DNA from: Planctomycetota bacterium
Lineage (GTDB): Bacteria > Planctomycetota > Phycisphaerae > WQYP01
Reading direction: 5' to 3'
Assembly (NCBI GenBank): GCA_021827645.1
Contig: JAKAVA010000089.1
Span: 1-64,000 of the forward strand
DNA length: 64,000 bases
In this document: one piece after another, positions 17,029 to 25,076 of the stretch
How the letters are laid out: each line of letters opens with the position of its first letter
Numbering within the stretch: the stretch's first letter is position 1
Made by a program: the position numbers and the translations under genes
Notes under the pieces: model-generated
Databases searched by the model: none
Seen by the model: the letters and a program-made list of their open reading frames with translations, nothing else
Told to the model about the DNA's origin: nothing

Positions 17029-20000
17029 TCAATCTCGGTTTTGTTCGGTATCCACACCGTGCCCCGGCTTGTTCGCAAAGAGCATCCAGTAAACGGTTGG
17101 GATTACGAGCAACGTAAAGGCAGTGGATGCAAAAAGGCCGAAGATCAGCGCCCACGCCAAACCGGAGAATATGGGATCGCTCAATATGGGGATTGACGAA
17201 AGCATGGCGGCCGCGGCGGTCAGCAGGATCGGGCGCATGCGCACCACAACACTTTCAATGATTGCTTCCTGCAGACCGCGCCCCCGCTTCAGAGCGCGAT
17301 GGATAAAATCCACCAGGATCACGGCGTTGCGGGTGACGATACCCGCAAGCGCGATCATGCCGATCATAGCGGTTGCCGTAAAGAGTATTGGATCGCGATA
17401 GCCGTCAATGGTGCGGCTGGTAAAAAGATTCAGGAAATAGAAGCCCGGCATAACGCCCGGAATCGTGAGCGGGATGGCCAGTTCCATCACCAACGGGAGA
17501 AGGAAGGAACCGGTCTGGGCGACAAGTAATACGTAAATTCCCACCATCGCAGCGGCGAAAGCGATACCGAGATCGCGGAAGACATGCTCGGTGATGCGTA
17601 GTTCACCCTCGCCTGAAAAATCCACATGCACGCCCGGCCGCAATTGCCACGCGATACCCGAGCCATCGGAGAAAAACGTCCGACCGCTGAGAGGACGTGG
17701 CTTGGCCGTCAGATTGATCCACCCATCGCCAACGGGCTTAAGTTGAGCGGCGGACGGGTGATAAGCGTCGGGCAGCCGGTCGGCATCGACGTCCACAATG
17801 GCATTGATCGGCGGCCGGCCGGCGGTGTCGGCATACACATACACCACACGGCGAAGATTTTTATGATAGATCGCCTGGCCAGCTGTCTTGGTCTGCCAAT
17901 GCCCGAGTTCCGCCAATGGCACAAGGGCGCCGCTATCTCCTTTTACATAAAGTTCATCCAGATCAAACCGGCTGGAATGACGAGAGATCGGCAGCGTCAC
18001 AATGATATTGAGCGATCGGCGCTGCCGTGGTGCGTGGATGGTGCTCACCGCAAGACCCGAGACGGCCATGTCCAAGGTGCGGGCAATCTGCTCACTGGTT
18101 ACCCCGTTGAGCGCCGCTTTGCGTTTATCGACAACAAACTCCACTCGTTTTTCAGGCGCCTGAATGCTGTCGTCCACATCCACGACACCCGGTTCAAGTT
18201 CGAGACGCTTCTCCAGAGTCCGGGCCGCAAGCTGCATCCGGTGGTAAGACGTACCGGGCGCACCGTAAATCTCTCCCACGATAGTATCAAGCACCGGCGG
18301 TCCGGGAGGTGCTTCGACGATCTGGATCCGAACGTGATGGCGTCGGGCGATGGCGGTGAGGGCGTTGCGAATCCGCAGAGCGATGGCATGCGTCTGACTG
18401 GCGCGACGATTTTTGCCGGCCAGATCAACCTCAATCTGCGCATCGTTGGCACTATTGCGAAGATAATAATGCCGTACCAGACCGTTGAAATCCATCGGGG
18501 CGGCGACGCCGACATAGGCGGTGATATCTACCGTTTCGTTAAGCCGCCGCAGATAGTGGACCAGCGCACGTGCGGCTGAATCCGTCTGCTGGACGGTTGT
18601 CCCGCGGGGAGCATGGACGACCACGAGCAGATTACTCTGATTACCGAACGGCAGCAGTTTGAGGGGCACCAGCCGCCAGGCGGGGAGCAGAATCGCGACA
18701 AGCGTCACCACGCCGATTGCTCCGAGAAATATCCAACGGGCGGCACGGCGACCGCACAAAAGACGAAGCACCGGGGCGAATATCTTATAGAGCCGGGTGT
18801 GTTGAATATAACTGGCGGCAGCGTCTTCAAGGTCCTCGCCATGGTGGTGGTGCGCCATTTCTTTGAAGCGACGTTTTTTGAGCAGATGGTAACTGATCCA
18901 GGGCGTGATGGTCAGCGCGACCAGCATCGACATCAGCATGGCCACCGGCACGTTAAAGGCCATGGGACGCATGTAAGGCCCCATCATGCCGGTGATAAAA
19001 AACATCGGTACGAATGAAATAATAACCGCCAGCGTGGCCACCACCAGCGGGCGGAGTATTTCGATAATGGCCCCGAAGGCGATACGGCGGGATGCCCGGC
19101 CGGCCATTTCAAAGTGGCGGGTGATATTTTCCACATCGACGATGGGGTCATCGACCAGCAGCCCCAGTGAGAGAATCAGCGCGAAGAGGGTAACGCGGTT
19201 GATGGTAAAGCCCAACGCCAGATTACACGCCAGGGTAAGGCCGAAAACGACGGGTATCGCCACCGTCACCACTGCCGCCTCCCGCCAGCCGAGCGAAAAC
19301 GTCAAGAGCAGCACCACAATCACGATGGCGGCCATCAACCCTTCGATGAGGCCGTTGACCTTGGCGTTTGCGGAGAGTCCGCTGTTTCGCGTCACGATAA
19401 GGGTCATACCGGGCGGGAGGATGGTTCGGGCGAGTTTGCGTGCTTTCTGGATGACCTGCTGGGCGACGACGACGGCATTGCTGCCTGCTTTTTTTGCGAT
19501 GGCGATGGTAATGGCGGGAACCTGACCGCGGTGATGAAAATCGGCCCGGCCGGCGAGAACCGCTCCGGGAAAATCTGCCGCTTCAGGCTTTCCGGCTGCT
19601 GCCCCCCAATCATGCCATTCATAGGATGTCACCTGCATCGGGCCGTCCACGATTCTGGCGACATTTTTCAGATAGACCGGCTGCTGATGCCAGACGGCTA
19701 CGACCAGCCGACCGAGCTGATGGGCATTGCGAAAGGCCCTGCCCGTGAGGACTTGTATCTCGCGGTTATTGCGCGCATAACTGCCAGCGACATTATTAAT
19801 ATTTGCCGCCTGGATATCGGAACCGATCTGCAGAGCGGTAAGATGATAGGCACGCAGACGAGCGGCGCTGAGATAGACGTAAACGACGCGCGGCCGCCCA
19901 CCGACAACATAAGCCCGCGATACATTGGCGACGTCAGCCAGACGGACGGAGAACTCTTCGGCAATCTGGCTCATGAGTACCGGAGGAGCACGGGGGCTTG

Positions 20001-20475
20001 CCAGCGTGAGGGTTACGATGGGAACGTCATTGATGGTTTCCGGCTTGACGACCCAGCCGGTTACACCCGGCGGCACGACGGATAAATGGGAATTGATTTC
20101 ACGATATACCTTGAGCACACTGCGCTCGACATCCTGCCCTACATAAAATCGAACGGTTACCAAGGCGCTGTTCCGCTGACTGGTGGAATAGATATCCTCC
20201 ACCCCTTTGATCTGATACAGGAGTTTTTCCAGCGGAGTGGTAACCAGTTGGGCGGTGCTTTCGGCACTGTGACCGGGAAACTGTACGAATACATCCACCA
20301 TCGGCACGAGAATCTGCGGGTCCTTTTCGCGCGGTGTCAAAGCCAGAGCGGCCACACCCAGCAGAAGTGAAAGAATAATCAGAACCAGCGCCAGCCGACT
20401 GTGGAGAAAAATGTGCACCAGACGCGCGAGCGGACCGGTCGACTCCGATTGGGATTGAAAATTATTATTCTGCAT
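17029..20475 (-). CDS. RND-family efflux pump, inner-membrane permease (AcrB-like)
   Basis: 1148-aa proton-driven exporter subunit with the full RND layout: TM1 at about residues 30-50, a large periplasmic loop, TM2-6, a second periplasmic loop and TM8-12. The TM4 proton-relay pair is present in GLLVDDPIVDVEN (about residues 435-447). The TM10 position that is Lys in AcrB (SAKNA) is Arg here (GIVTRNAVILVDF). SLGWREAAVVTVAIPVVFG and the PxxxG motifs also match. It is longer than AcrB (1049 aa). It is the last gene of the DUF2892-MFP-RND unit, 44 nt after the fusion protein. The substrate is unknown; no outer-membrane channel gene is adjacent. Confidence 0.93.
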   Translation of the reverse strand: MQNNNFQSQSESTGPLARLVHIFLHSRLALVLIILSLLLGVAALALTPREKDPQILVPMVDVFVQFPGHSAESTAQLVTTPLEKLLYQIKGVEDIYSTSQRNSALVTVRFYVGQDVERSVLKVYREINSHLSVVPPGVTGWVVKPETINDVPIVTLTLASPRAPPVLMSQIAEEFSVRLADVANVSRAYVVGGRPRVVYVYLSAARLRAYHLTALQIGSDIQAANINNVAGSYARNNREIQVLTGRAFRNAHQLGRLVVAVWHQQPVYLKNVARIVDGPMQVTSYEWHDWGAAAGKPEAADFPGAVLAGRADFHHRGQVPAITIAIAKKAGSNAVVVAQQVIQKARKLARTILPPGMTLIVTRNSGLSANAKVNGLIEGLMAAIVIVVLLLTFSLGWREAAVVTVAIPVVFGLTLACNLALGFTINRVTLFALILSLGLLVDDPIVDVENITRHFEMAGRASRRIAFGAIIEILRPLVVATLAVIISFVPMFFITGMMGPYMRPMAFNVPVAMLMSMLVALTITPWISYHLLKKRRFKEMAHHHHGEDLEDAAASYIQHTRLYKIFAPVLRLLCGRRAARWIFLGAIGVVTLVAILLPAWRLVPLKLLPFGNQSNLLVVVHAPRGTTVQQTDSAARALVHYLRRLNETVDITAYVGVAAPMDFNGLVRHYYLRNSANDAQIEVDLAGKNRRASQTHAIALRIRNALTAIARRHHVRIQIVEAPPGPPVLDTIVGEIYGAPGTSYHRMQLAARTLEKRLELEPGVVDVDDSIQAPEKRVEFVVDKRKAALNGVTSEQIARTLDMAVSGLAVSTIHAPRQRRSLNIIVTLPISRHSSRFDLDELYVKGDSGALVPLAELGHWQTKTAGQAIYHKNLRRVVYVYADTAGRPPINAIVDVDADRLPDAYHPSAAQLKPVGDGWINLTAKPRPLSGRTFFSDGSGIAWQLRPGVHVDFSGEGELRITEHVFRDLGIAFAAAMVGIYVLLVAQTGSFLLPLVMELAIPLTIPGVMPGFYFLNLFTSRTIDGYRDPILFTATAMIGMIALAGIVTRNAVILVDFIHRALKRGRGLQEAIIESVVVRMRPILLTAAAAMLSSIPILSDPIFSGLAWALIFGLFASTAFTLLVIPTVYWMLFANKPGHGVDTEQNRD

Positions 20476-20519
20476 GGTCGATCGCCATTAATTGCCAAAT
20501 TCCCATGACACCGGCGCTA

Positions 20520-21629
20520 TCAGTTGATCGGCTTCGGTGCGGCCGAGAACACCCACACGCGCTGCCCAGCCGTAAGTCCGGCAAGGATTTCACGAAACAC
20601 CCCTACCTTGCGCCCCGTCTGAACCGCCTGCATACGGCGGCGCTTACCAAGGGCGACATCCACGACGGAGAGTTGGCCGACATACTCAATGGCCGCCTGC
20701 GGCACGACCAGGATCCGATGCATTCCCAGCGGCAGGAGCACGTGGCCGAAAACACCGGGCCAGGCGCCCCGGGGAAATTTAGCGGAAATCTTGACGATAA
20801 AACTGCGGGTCTGCTTACTGACACGCGGAACGATCTGTCGCACGCGGCCGTTCACGCTTCCTGCAAAACCTGAGAGTTGCAGCAGAAGCTTTTCACCCAG
20901 ATGAAGCCGCGCGGCCAACGATTCCCGCACCGTAGCATCCAATTCAAGTTGGGCGGGATCGTATAACTGAGCCAGTACTTCGCCGGGCATGACCGTATCA
21001 CCGACGCTGACCATTTTTTCAGTAACAATGCCGTTGATGGGCGAAATAATCTGTGTGTGGCTCAAAACCACGGCGGCACTGCGTTGAGCGGCAACGGCAT
21101 TGGCAAGCGACGCCTTGTCGGTTGCGACCGCGGTATCGGCAAGATCCATGGTCTGCCGAGTTACATCCCCGGTGGCCAGCAGTTTTCGATCGCGCCGCTG
21201 ATCAATAAGAGCCTGATGCAGATGGGCTTTGGCCATCTGAACCATGGCCGCCGCCGCAGCGAGCTGAGCGCGCAGGCGGGTATCATCCAATCTGACGAGC
21301 GTTTCACCTTTGATAACTTTTTCGCCGTCATACAGTTCACATTGGACGACGCGCCCGGAAATTCGGGCGGCAAGATTGACCGGATCGATGGGGGTTACCG
21401 TGCCGACGGCGCGAAGCGAACGTCGGATCGACAAAAATCGCACCGCCGCCCAATGCCCGGGAATCTGCGATTGCGGCGCCAGCGGTTGCCGACCGGGGAG
21501 AATTTCACCCGCGCCGCGGTGCCGATACCAAACCACCGAAATGACTGCCGCTAACACCAGCACGACGACAACCATCGCCTTGATGCCCGGAAATTTGAAT
21601 TTCTTCCGCTTTTCGGCTGCCGCCATCAT
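20520..21629 (-). CDS. RND efflux periplasmic adaptor (membrane fusion protein)
   Basis: Links the RND permease to an outer-membrane channel. A single N-terminal membrane anchor (MVVVVLVLAAVISVVWY, about residues 20-37) is followed by the lipoyl half-motifs (AARISGRVVQCELYDGEKVIKGETLVRLDD and QIISPINGIVTEKMVSVGDTV, read as two biotinyl-lipoyl halves), an alpha-hairpin between them, and beta-barrel and membrane-proximal domains. The ATG at 21629 follows GAAAGGCGATTG, a usable Shine-Dalgarno sequence. It lies between the DUF2892 gene and the pump. Confidence 0.9.
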   Translation of the reverse strand: MMAAAEKRKKFKFPGIKAMVVVVLVLAAVISVVWYRHRGAGEILPGRQPLAPQSQIPGHWAAVRFLSIRRSLRAVGTVTPIDPVNLAARISGRVVQCELYDGEKVIKGETLVRLDDTRLRAQLAAAAAMVQMAKAHLHQALIDQRRDRKLLATGDVTRQTMDLADTAVATDKASLANAVAAQRSAAVVLSHTQIISPINGIVTEKMVSVGDTVMPGEVLAQLYDPAQLELDATVRESLAARLHLGEKLLLQLSGFAGSVNGRVRQIVPRVSKQTRSFIVKISAKFPRGAWPGVFGHVLLPLGMHRILVVPQAAIEYVGQLSVVDVALGKRRRMQAVQTGRKVGVFREILAGLTAGQRVWVFSAAPKPIN

Positions 21630-21672
21630 CAATCGCCTTTCACTGCTTCCAGGTCATACTGTAAAGCCGACA

Positions 21673-21894
21673 TCAGCTCTTTGCATCCGGCTTGGGACCG
21701 CAGGCCCCGCCGCAGCCGATTTTCCTGAGGATTCCCTCTGCCGGGCAGAAACCGGTGAAGGAGGACTGAAGCAGGTTCAATCCGACGAAGGCGGTCAGAA
21801 TGAGAAACCATTCGCTGACCAGAACAGCCAGGGCCACACTGATGAGAATCATCAGACCGGCCATCATGCGTACACCATTTTCCACTTTCATCAT
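21673..21894 (-). CDS. DUF2892 (YgaP transmembrane-domain) small membrane protein
   Basis: 73 aa, starting at ATG 21894 after a perfect AAAGGAG. MKVENGVRMMAGLMILISVAL begins the family signature; two membrane helices follow and the tail FCPAEGILRKIGCGGACG carries several Cys. It is the membrane domain that is fused to a rhodanese in E. coli YgaP, without the rhodanese. Stand-alone DUF2892 genes are often found beside ArsR-family thiol or metal sensors, as here. The Cys-rich tail suggests a thiol, persulfide or metal link (inference). First gene of the efflux unit. Confidence 0.85.
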   Translation of the reverse strand: MMKVENGVRMMAGLMILISVALAVLVSEWFLILTAFVGLNLLQSSFTGFCPAEGILRKIGCGGACGPKPDAKS

Positions 21895-21940
21895 CAAACT
21901 CCTTTCGAGCATTCGGGCGAGCCTCTTGAACACAAAAGAC

Positions 21941-21969
21941 TGGACACCCAATGATTACTATATTACAAT
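21941..21969 (+). promoter_or_regulatory. Promoter of the arsR-like gene
   Basis: TGGACA (21941-21946), 17-nt spacer, TACAAT (21964-21969) on the plus strand, 37 nt before the ArsR start codon. Its -10 box overlaps the -10 box of the divergent promoter. Confidence 0.6.
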
Positions 21970-21993
21970 ATCGTGATATAGGCATAATGTCAA
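21965..21993 (-). promoter_or_regulatory. Promoter of the DUF2892-MFP-RND unit
   Basis: On the minus strand a perfect TTGACA (21988-21993), 17-nt spacer and TATTGT (21965-21970). The start of transcription would be near 21958, about 60 nt before the DUF2892 start codon. The candidate operator sits within the spacer. Confidence 0.7.
21968..21979. promoter_or_regulatory. Candidate ArsR operator dyad
   Basis: ATATC-GT-GATAT, a perfect 5-bp inverted repeat. It covers part of both divergent -10 boxes and the spacer of the leftward promoter, so a bound dimer would block both promoters. Binding by the adjacent ArsR protein is inferred from position and symmetry. Confidence 0.55.
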
Positions 21994-22005
21994 GGAGTCC
22001 ATGCC

Positions 22006-22359
22006 ATGAGAAAAAAACCCCCAAGCGAATCGCAACTGGCGGATATCGCCGGGATATTCGCCATTCTGGCGGATCGGAGTCGCCTGCTGCTGCTCAATAC
22101 CCTGCGTGAAAGCCCGTGTTATGTGACCGAGCTTTGCCGGAAGACGGGGCTCAAGCAGGCGAATGTATCCAAACAACTCGGGCTGCTGAAATCGGCGGAG
22201 CTGGTCACCACCCAACGCGATGGGAATCTGGTGCAATACTCCATCGCGGAACCGATGATTTTCGATATCTGTGAGCTGGTGTGTTCAAAAATTGAGCGTG
22301 ATGCCCGGCGTCGAATTCAGGCCTTCCGCACGGAGCGGACGATAGCGGCCCGGCGTTAA
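22006..22359 (+). CDS. ArsR-family winged-helix repressor with paired cysteines
   Basis: 117 aa. The HTH is YVTELCRKTGLKQANVSKQL (about residues 39-58) with the wing TTQRDGNLVQYSI. Four Cys lie as two pairs: C38 and C44 before and in the recognition-helix region, and C89 and C93 in the C-terminal helix. Cys in these two places resembles thiol/persulfide sensors of the BigR/YgaV/SqrR type or soft-metal sensors. The start at 22006 follows AAGGAG (21992-21997); an ATG at 22001 is closed by a stop at once. It is divergent from the efflux unit and very likely represses it and itself. Confidence 0.9.
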   Translation: MRKKPPSESQLADIAGIFAILADRSRLLLLNTLRESPCYVTELCRKTGLKQANVSKQLGLLKSAELVTTQRDGNLVQYSIAEPMIFDICELVCSKIERDARRRIQAFRTERTIAARR

Positions 22360-22451
22360 ACTTTTCAGCAAACTGGGCCGAGCTGGATCAGTGCGCCTGC
22401 TTGTAAATCACGCGAACCGCGAATTGCCGCAAATAAATTTGCTGCGATCGA

Positions 22452-22502
22452 TCAGTGGGCATGGATTATTTTGGCACCATTGGCGGCGACGGAAATGGCC
22501 AT
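22452..22502 (-). pseudogene. Deleted relic of a four-helix-bundle gene
   Basis: From the ATG shared with the neighbouring repeats the frame reads MAISVAANGAKIIHAH and stops. ISVAAN corresponds to VSVAANIAEG in the intact gene at 23419-23781, so most of helix 1 and everything after helix 2 is missing. It forms the left end of the repeat array. Confidence 0.5.
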
Positions 22503-23932
22503 AGGTTATCCAGCAATGAAAGTAGAGAGTTGAGAGTAGACCGCAGGAGGTGTTGCGTTTCAGCGGCAGCCGCCCATTTGTCTCATCCTTATTTTGCTCT
22601 ACTATCGACTCTCTCGAAACTCCTGCTCTATTTTTTCGGCTTTGCCGAAAAAAGGAAGCCGTAGCCACGTGGGAATGGTTCGGTGAGGGCACAGACACTG
22701 TCAGCGAAGGAAATGGCTTTTTGATAGACGATGAGTTTTTCAAAGGTGAAGGCCATAGGTTATCCAGCAATGAAAGTAGAGAGTTGAGAGTAGACCGCAG
22801 GAGGTGTTGCGTTTCAGCGGCAGCCGCCCTTTTGTCTCATCCTTATTTTGATCTACTATCGACTCTCTCAAAACTCCTGCTCTATTTTTTCGGCTTTGCC
22901 GAAAAAATGAAGCCGTAGCCACGTGGGAATGGTTCGGTGAGTGCACAGACACTGTCAGCGAAGGAAATGGCTTTTTGATAGACGATGAGTTTTTCAAAGG
23001 TGAAGGCCATAGGTTATCCAGCAATGAAAGTAGAGAGTTGAGAGTAGACCGCAGGAGGTGTTGCGTTTCAGCGGCAGCCGCCCTTTTGTCTCATCCTTAT
23101 TTTGCTCTACTATCGACTCTCTCAAAACTCCTGCTCTATTTTTTCGGCTTTGCCGAAAAAAGGAAGCCGTAGCCACGTGGGAATGGTTCGGTAAGGGCAC
23201 AGATACGGTCAGCGAAGGAAATGGCTTTTTGATAGACGATGAGTTTTTCAAAGGTGAAGGCCATAGGTTATCCAGCAATGAAAGTAGAGAGTTGAGAGTA
23301 GACCGCAGGAGATGTTGCGTTTCGGCGGCAGCCGCCCTTTTGTCTCATCCTTATTTTGCTCTACTATCGACTCTCTCAAAACTCCTGCTCTATTTTTTCG
23401 GCTTTGCCGAAAAAATGATCACGCTTTACGGTTTTCCAGGCCATTGATCAGTCCGGAGAGCATTTTGGAAATTTCCTCAAGATCAGAGCGGAGTTGAACA
23501 TGGGCGTCCAAGGTTAGCAATCTACGGCGGAAGGCGATTTCCAATAGTGCTACACATTCCTGCACGGAGCCTCGGGCGATCATGAAAAAGTTTTTACGGT
23601 CCCGAACGGTGAACCGTCCATTGCCTTCGGCAATGTTCGCGGCGACGGAAACGGAGGCTCGATTGAGTTGGTCGGAAAGGAAGCCGTAGCCACGTGGGAA
23701 TGGTTCGGTGAGGGCACAGACACTGTCAGCGAAGGAAATGGCTTTTTGATAGACGATGAGTTTTTCAAAGGTGAAGGCCATAGGTTATCCAGCAATGAAA
23801 GTAGAGAGTTGAGAGTAGACCGCAGGAGGTGTTGCGTTTCAGCGGCAGCCGCCCTTTTGTCTCATCCTTATTTTGCTCTACTATCGACTCTCTCGAAACT
23901 CCTGCTCTATTTTTTCGGCTTTGCCGAAAAAA
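22501..23932. repeat. Tandem array of 254-bp units amplifying a four-helix-bundle gene 5' end
   Basis: Units begin at 22501, 22755 and 23009 (exactly 254 bp each), then a 517-bp unit at 23263 holding the intact gene, then a final 153-bp part at 23780-23932. Each unit is a 153-bp module (upstream region of the gene plus the palindrome TTTTTTCGGC-TTT-GCCGAAAAAA) and a 101-bp module equal to the first 34 codons of the gene. Units differ by only a few bases. On the minus strand each truncated copy reads from an ATG (22756, 23010, 23264) for 42 codons, ending FSAKPKK through the palindrome. The 153-bp module has purine/pyrimidine-rich complementary arms (GCAGGAG with CTCCTGC, AGTAGAG with CTCTACT). 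The palindrome has T before and A after the stem, so it is not a normal terminator. Confidence 0.9.
23419..23781 (-). CDS. Four-helix bundle protein (S23 / 23S rRNA intervening-sequence family)
   Basis: 120 aa. MAFTFEKLIVYQKAISFADS, FPRGYGFLSDQLNRASVSV, AANIAEGNGR and FFMIARGSVQECVALLEIA are the hallmarks of the TIGR02436/PF05635 family, which includes proteins encoded in 23S rRNA insertions and the Avd proteins of diversity-generating retroelements. No reverse transcriptase or rRNA is present here, so neither context applies. The gene is intact, and its first 34 codons plus upstream region are repeated three times to its left. It is read away from tRNA-Pro. The molecular role of stand-alone members is unknown. 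Confidence 0.85.
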   Translation of the reverse strand: MAFTFEKLIVYQKAISFADSVCALTEPFPRGYGFLSDQLNRASVSVAANIAEGNGRFTVRDRKNFFMIARGSVQECVALLEIAFRRRLLTLDAHVQLRSDLEEISKMLSGLINGLENRKA

Positions 23933-24008
23933 TCGGGGCGACAGGATTTGAACCTGCGACCTCTTGACCCCCAGTCAAGCGCGCTAAACCAGGCTGCGCC
24001 ACGCCCCG
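23933..24008 (-). tRNA. tRNA-Pro (GGG)
   Basis: 76 nt. Acceptor stem CGGGGCG / CGCCCCG with discriminator A; D arm GCGCAGCCTGGTTTAGCGC; anticodon arm CTTGA-CTGGGGG-TCAAG with anticodon GGG; T arm GCAGG-TTCAAAT-CCTGT. CCA is not encoded. The last unit of the four-helix-bundle array abuts the 3' end directly. Confidence 0.95.
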
Positions 24009-24350
24009 AGTACGGATGTGACTTGAAAGTCTAATCCAAATCGGCATTTACCGAAAGTACTGCGGGTCGATGAGGATGTTTTTCGATACGCACCGGACCC
24101 GGCGAGAGGAGCAATGGGTTTAACCGCAGGGGACGCAGGGGAACGCTGAGGACGGGGGAATACTCACATCTCACGCGGAGCCGCGAAGATCGCGGAGGGG
24201 AAACCGGTTTAACCGCAGGGGACGCTGGGGAACGCAGAGGATATGGATTAACTATACATTACACGGAGTTGGCGCGACCAAGCGTGCAGACACACTGCCA
24301 ATACCTCTGCGAACCATTGCGACCTTTGCGGTAAAAAAAACACTTTACAT

Positions 24351-24365
24351 CATGCCGGAGGCATG
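24351..24365. repeat. REP-like small palindrome family (three copies)
   Basis: CATGCC-GGA-GGCATG at 24351-24365, CATGC-GCCA-GCATG at 24542-24555 and the same at 25557-25570. All follow A/T-rich text ending TTACAT. The first copy differs from the others on both arms in a way that keeps pairing. Confidence 0.5.
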
Positions 24366-24431
24366 AAACGTGCCTGCTCTACTTTCTACTGTTCGACTTT
24401 CACTTTTCTGGCCGGCACTGCCGGCCATGTC

Positions 24432-24558
24432 TCACACCAAGCCACTAAGAACACGAAGATGATACGATGAAGCGGATGAACCCGCTGCTGGAGTCTTAGC
24501 GTACCTCTGAGCCCTCTGCGGTGAATAAAAACTATTTACATCATGCGCCAGCATGAGA
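24432..24558 (+). repeat. Dispersed repeats R1 (70 bp) and R2 (56 bp), left copies
   Basis: R1 at 24432-24501 is repeated at 25581-25650 with a few mismatches. R2 at 24503-24558 is repeated at 25519-25573. Orientation is the same but the order is R1-R2 on the left and R2-R1 on the right, so the two copies enclose the two-gene cassette at 24645-25492. Confidence 0.8.
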
Positions 24559-24644
24559 GGTGCTTGCTCAACTCTCGCCTGTTCTGCCGGCCCGCCGGCG
24601 CGGGTTTGACGCACCTTCCGCACTGAAGTAGACTACGCCCCTCG

Positions 24645-25076
24645 ATGGGTGATTCCGAAGGGACAAGACGCAGCTACTTGGAGATCGAAGCTGTCGATCC
24701 AAGCCATGGTCGCCGGACGACGGTTATCATATCACACGACCGGCTCCAGGCCGTCGCGAGGCGCGGCACGGCGCACATCCATGAAGCGGCGTATATTGTC
24801 CCCGAAATACTCCAGCGTCCACAGGCCGTGTTCGAGGGGCTCTGTGAAGACATGGACGAAGACCGTCGGGGCGTGGGTTGGCGATGCTACTGCGGAATCC
24901 CCTCGCGGGCCTTCTCTCGGGACGGCTCCGAGCGCCCCACGTACCCCGGCAGCGTCTACCTCGTGTTTGTAAACGCTGATAGGGTGGCCTATAATTGGCG
25001 ATGGGAAAAGGCGGATGAAAACGCCCCCGACCTGCCGATAGGCCATGAGACGAGGTTCAAAAGAAGGCTTTTATGA
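24645..25076 (+). CDS. Conserved-looking hypothetical protein, first gene of a coupled pair
   Basis: 143 aa, no signal peptide or membrane segment. The C-terminal half is rich in aromatic residues and looks like a compact domain: VFEGLCEDMDEDR, GWRCYCGIPSRAF, GSVYLVFVNADRVAYNWRW and HETRFKRRLL. The acidic DEDR, the WRCYCG and the NWRWE segments could be functional, but no family was identified with confidence. The last four bases overlap the ATG of the next gene (ATGA), so the pair is translationally coupled. No Shine-Dalgarno sequence is visible at this ATG, so the true start may be further in. A toxin-antitoxin or defence pair is possible from size and context only. Confidence 0.55.
   Translation: MGDSEGTRRSYLEIEAVDPSHGRRTTVIISHDRLQAVARRGTAHIHEAAYIVPEILQRPQAVFEGLCEDMDEDRRGVGWRCYCGIPSRAFSRDGSERPTYPGSVYLVFVNADRVAYNWRWEKADENAPDLPIGHETRFKRRLL

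Larger units (their letters stand above)
24009..24644. other. Gene-free repeat-rich tract
   Basis: No supportable gene in about 640 nt. It has two near-identical stretches built on taaccgcaggggacgc (24120 and 24210 regions), ctctgcg-type degenerate repeats, and two of the three copies of a small palindrome (see the palindrome entry). Such tracts are common between genes in Planctomycetes. Confidence 0.6.

Noticed and set aside
22631-22653. Palindrome TTTTTTCGGC-TTT-GCCGAAAAAA as an intrinsic terminator
   Set aside because: The T run precedes and the A run follows the stem on both strands, so no U tail is left after the hairpin.
22501-23932. CRISPR array
   Set aside because: The repeats are 254 bp, contiguous and encode a gene fragment; there are no short repeats with unique spacers and no cas genes.
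22501-23932. Diversity-generating retroelement suggested by the Avd-like four-helix bundle
   Set aside because: No reverse transcriptase or template/variable repeat pair with adenine-specific differences is present in the window.
22550-23967. Plus-strand frames of 60-130 residues ending FFGFAEK in each repeat
   Set aside because: They arise from the repeat units opposite the four-helix-bundle gene and have no start or family support.
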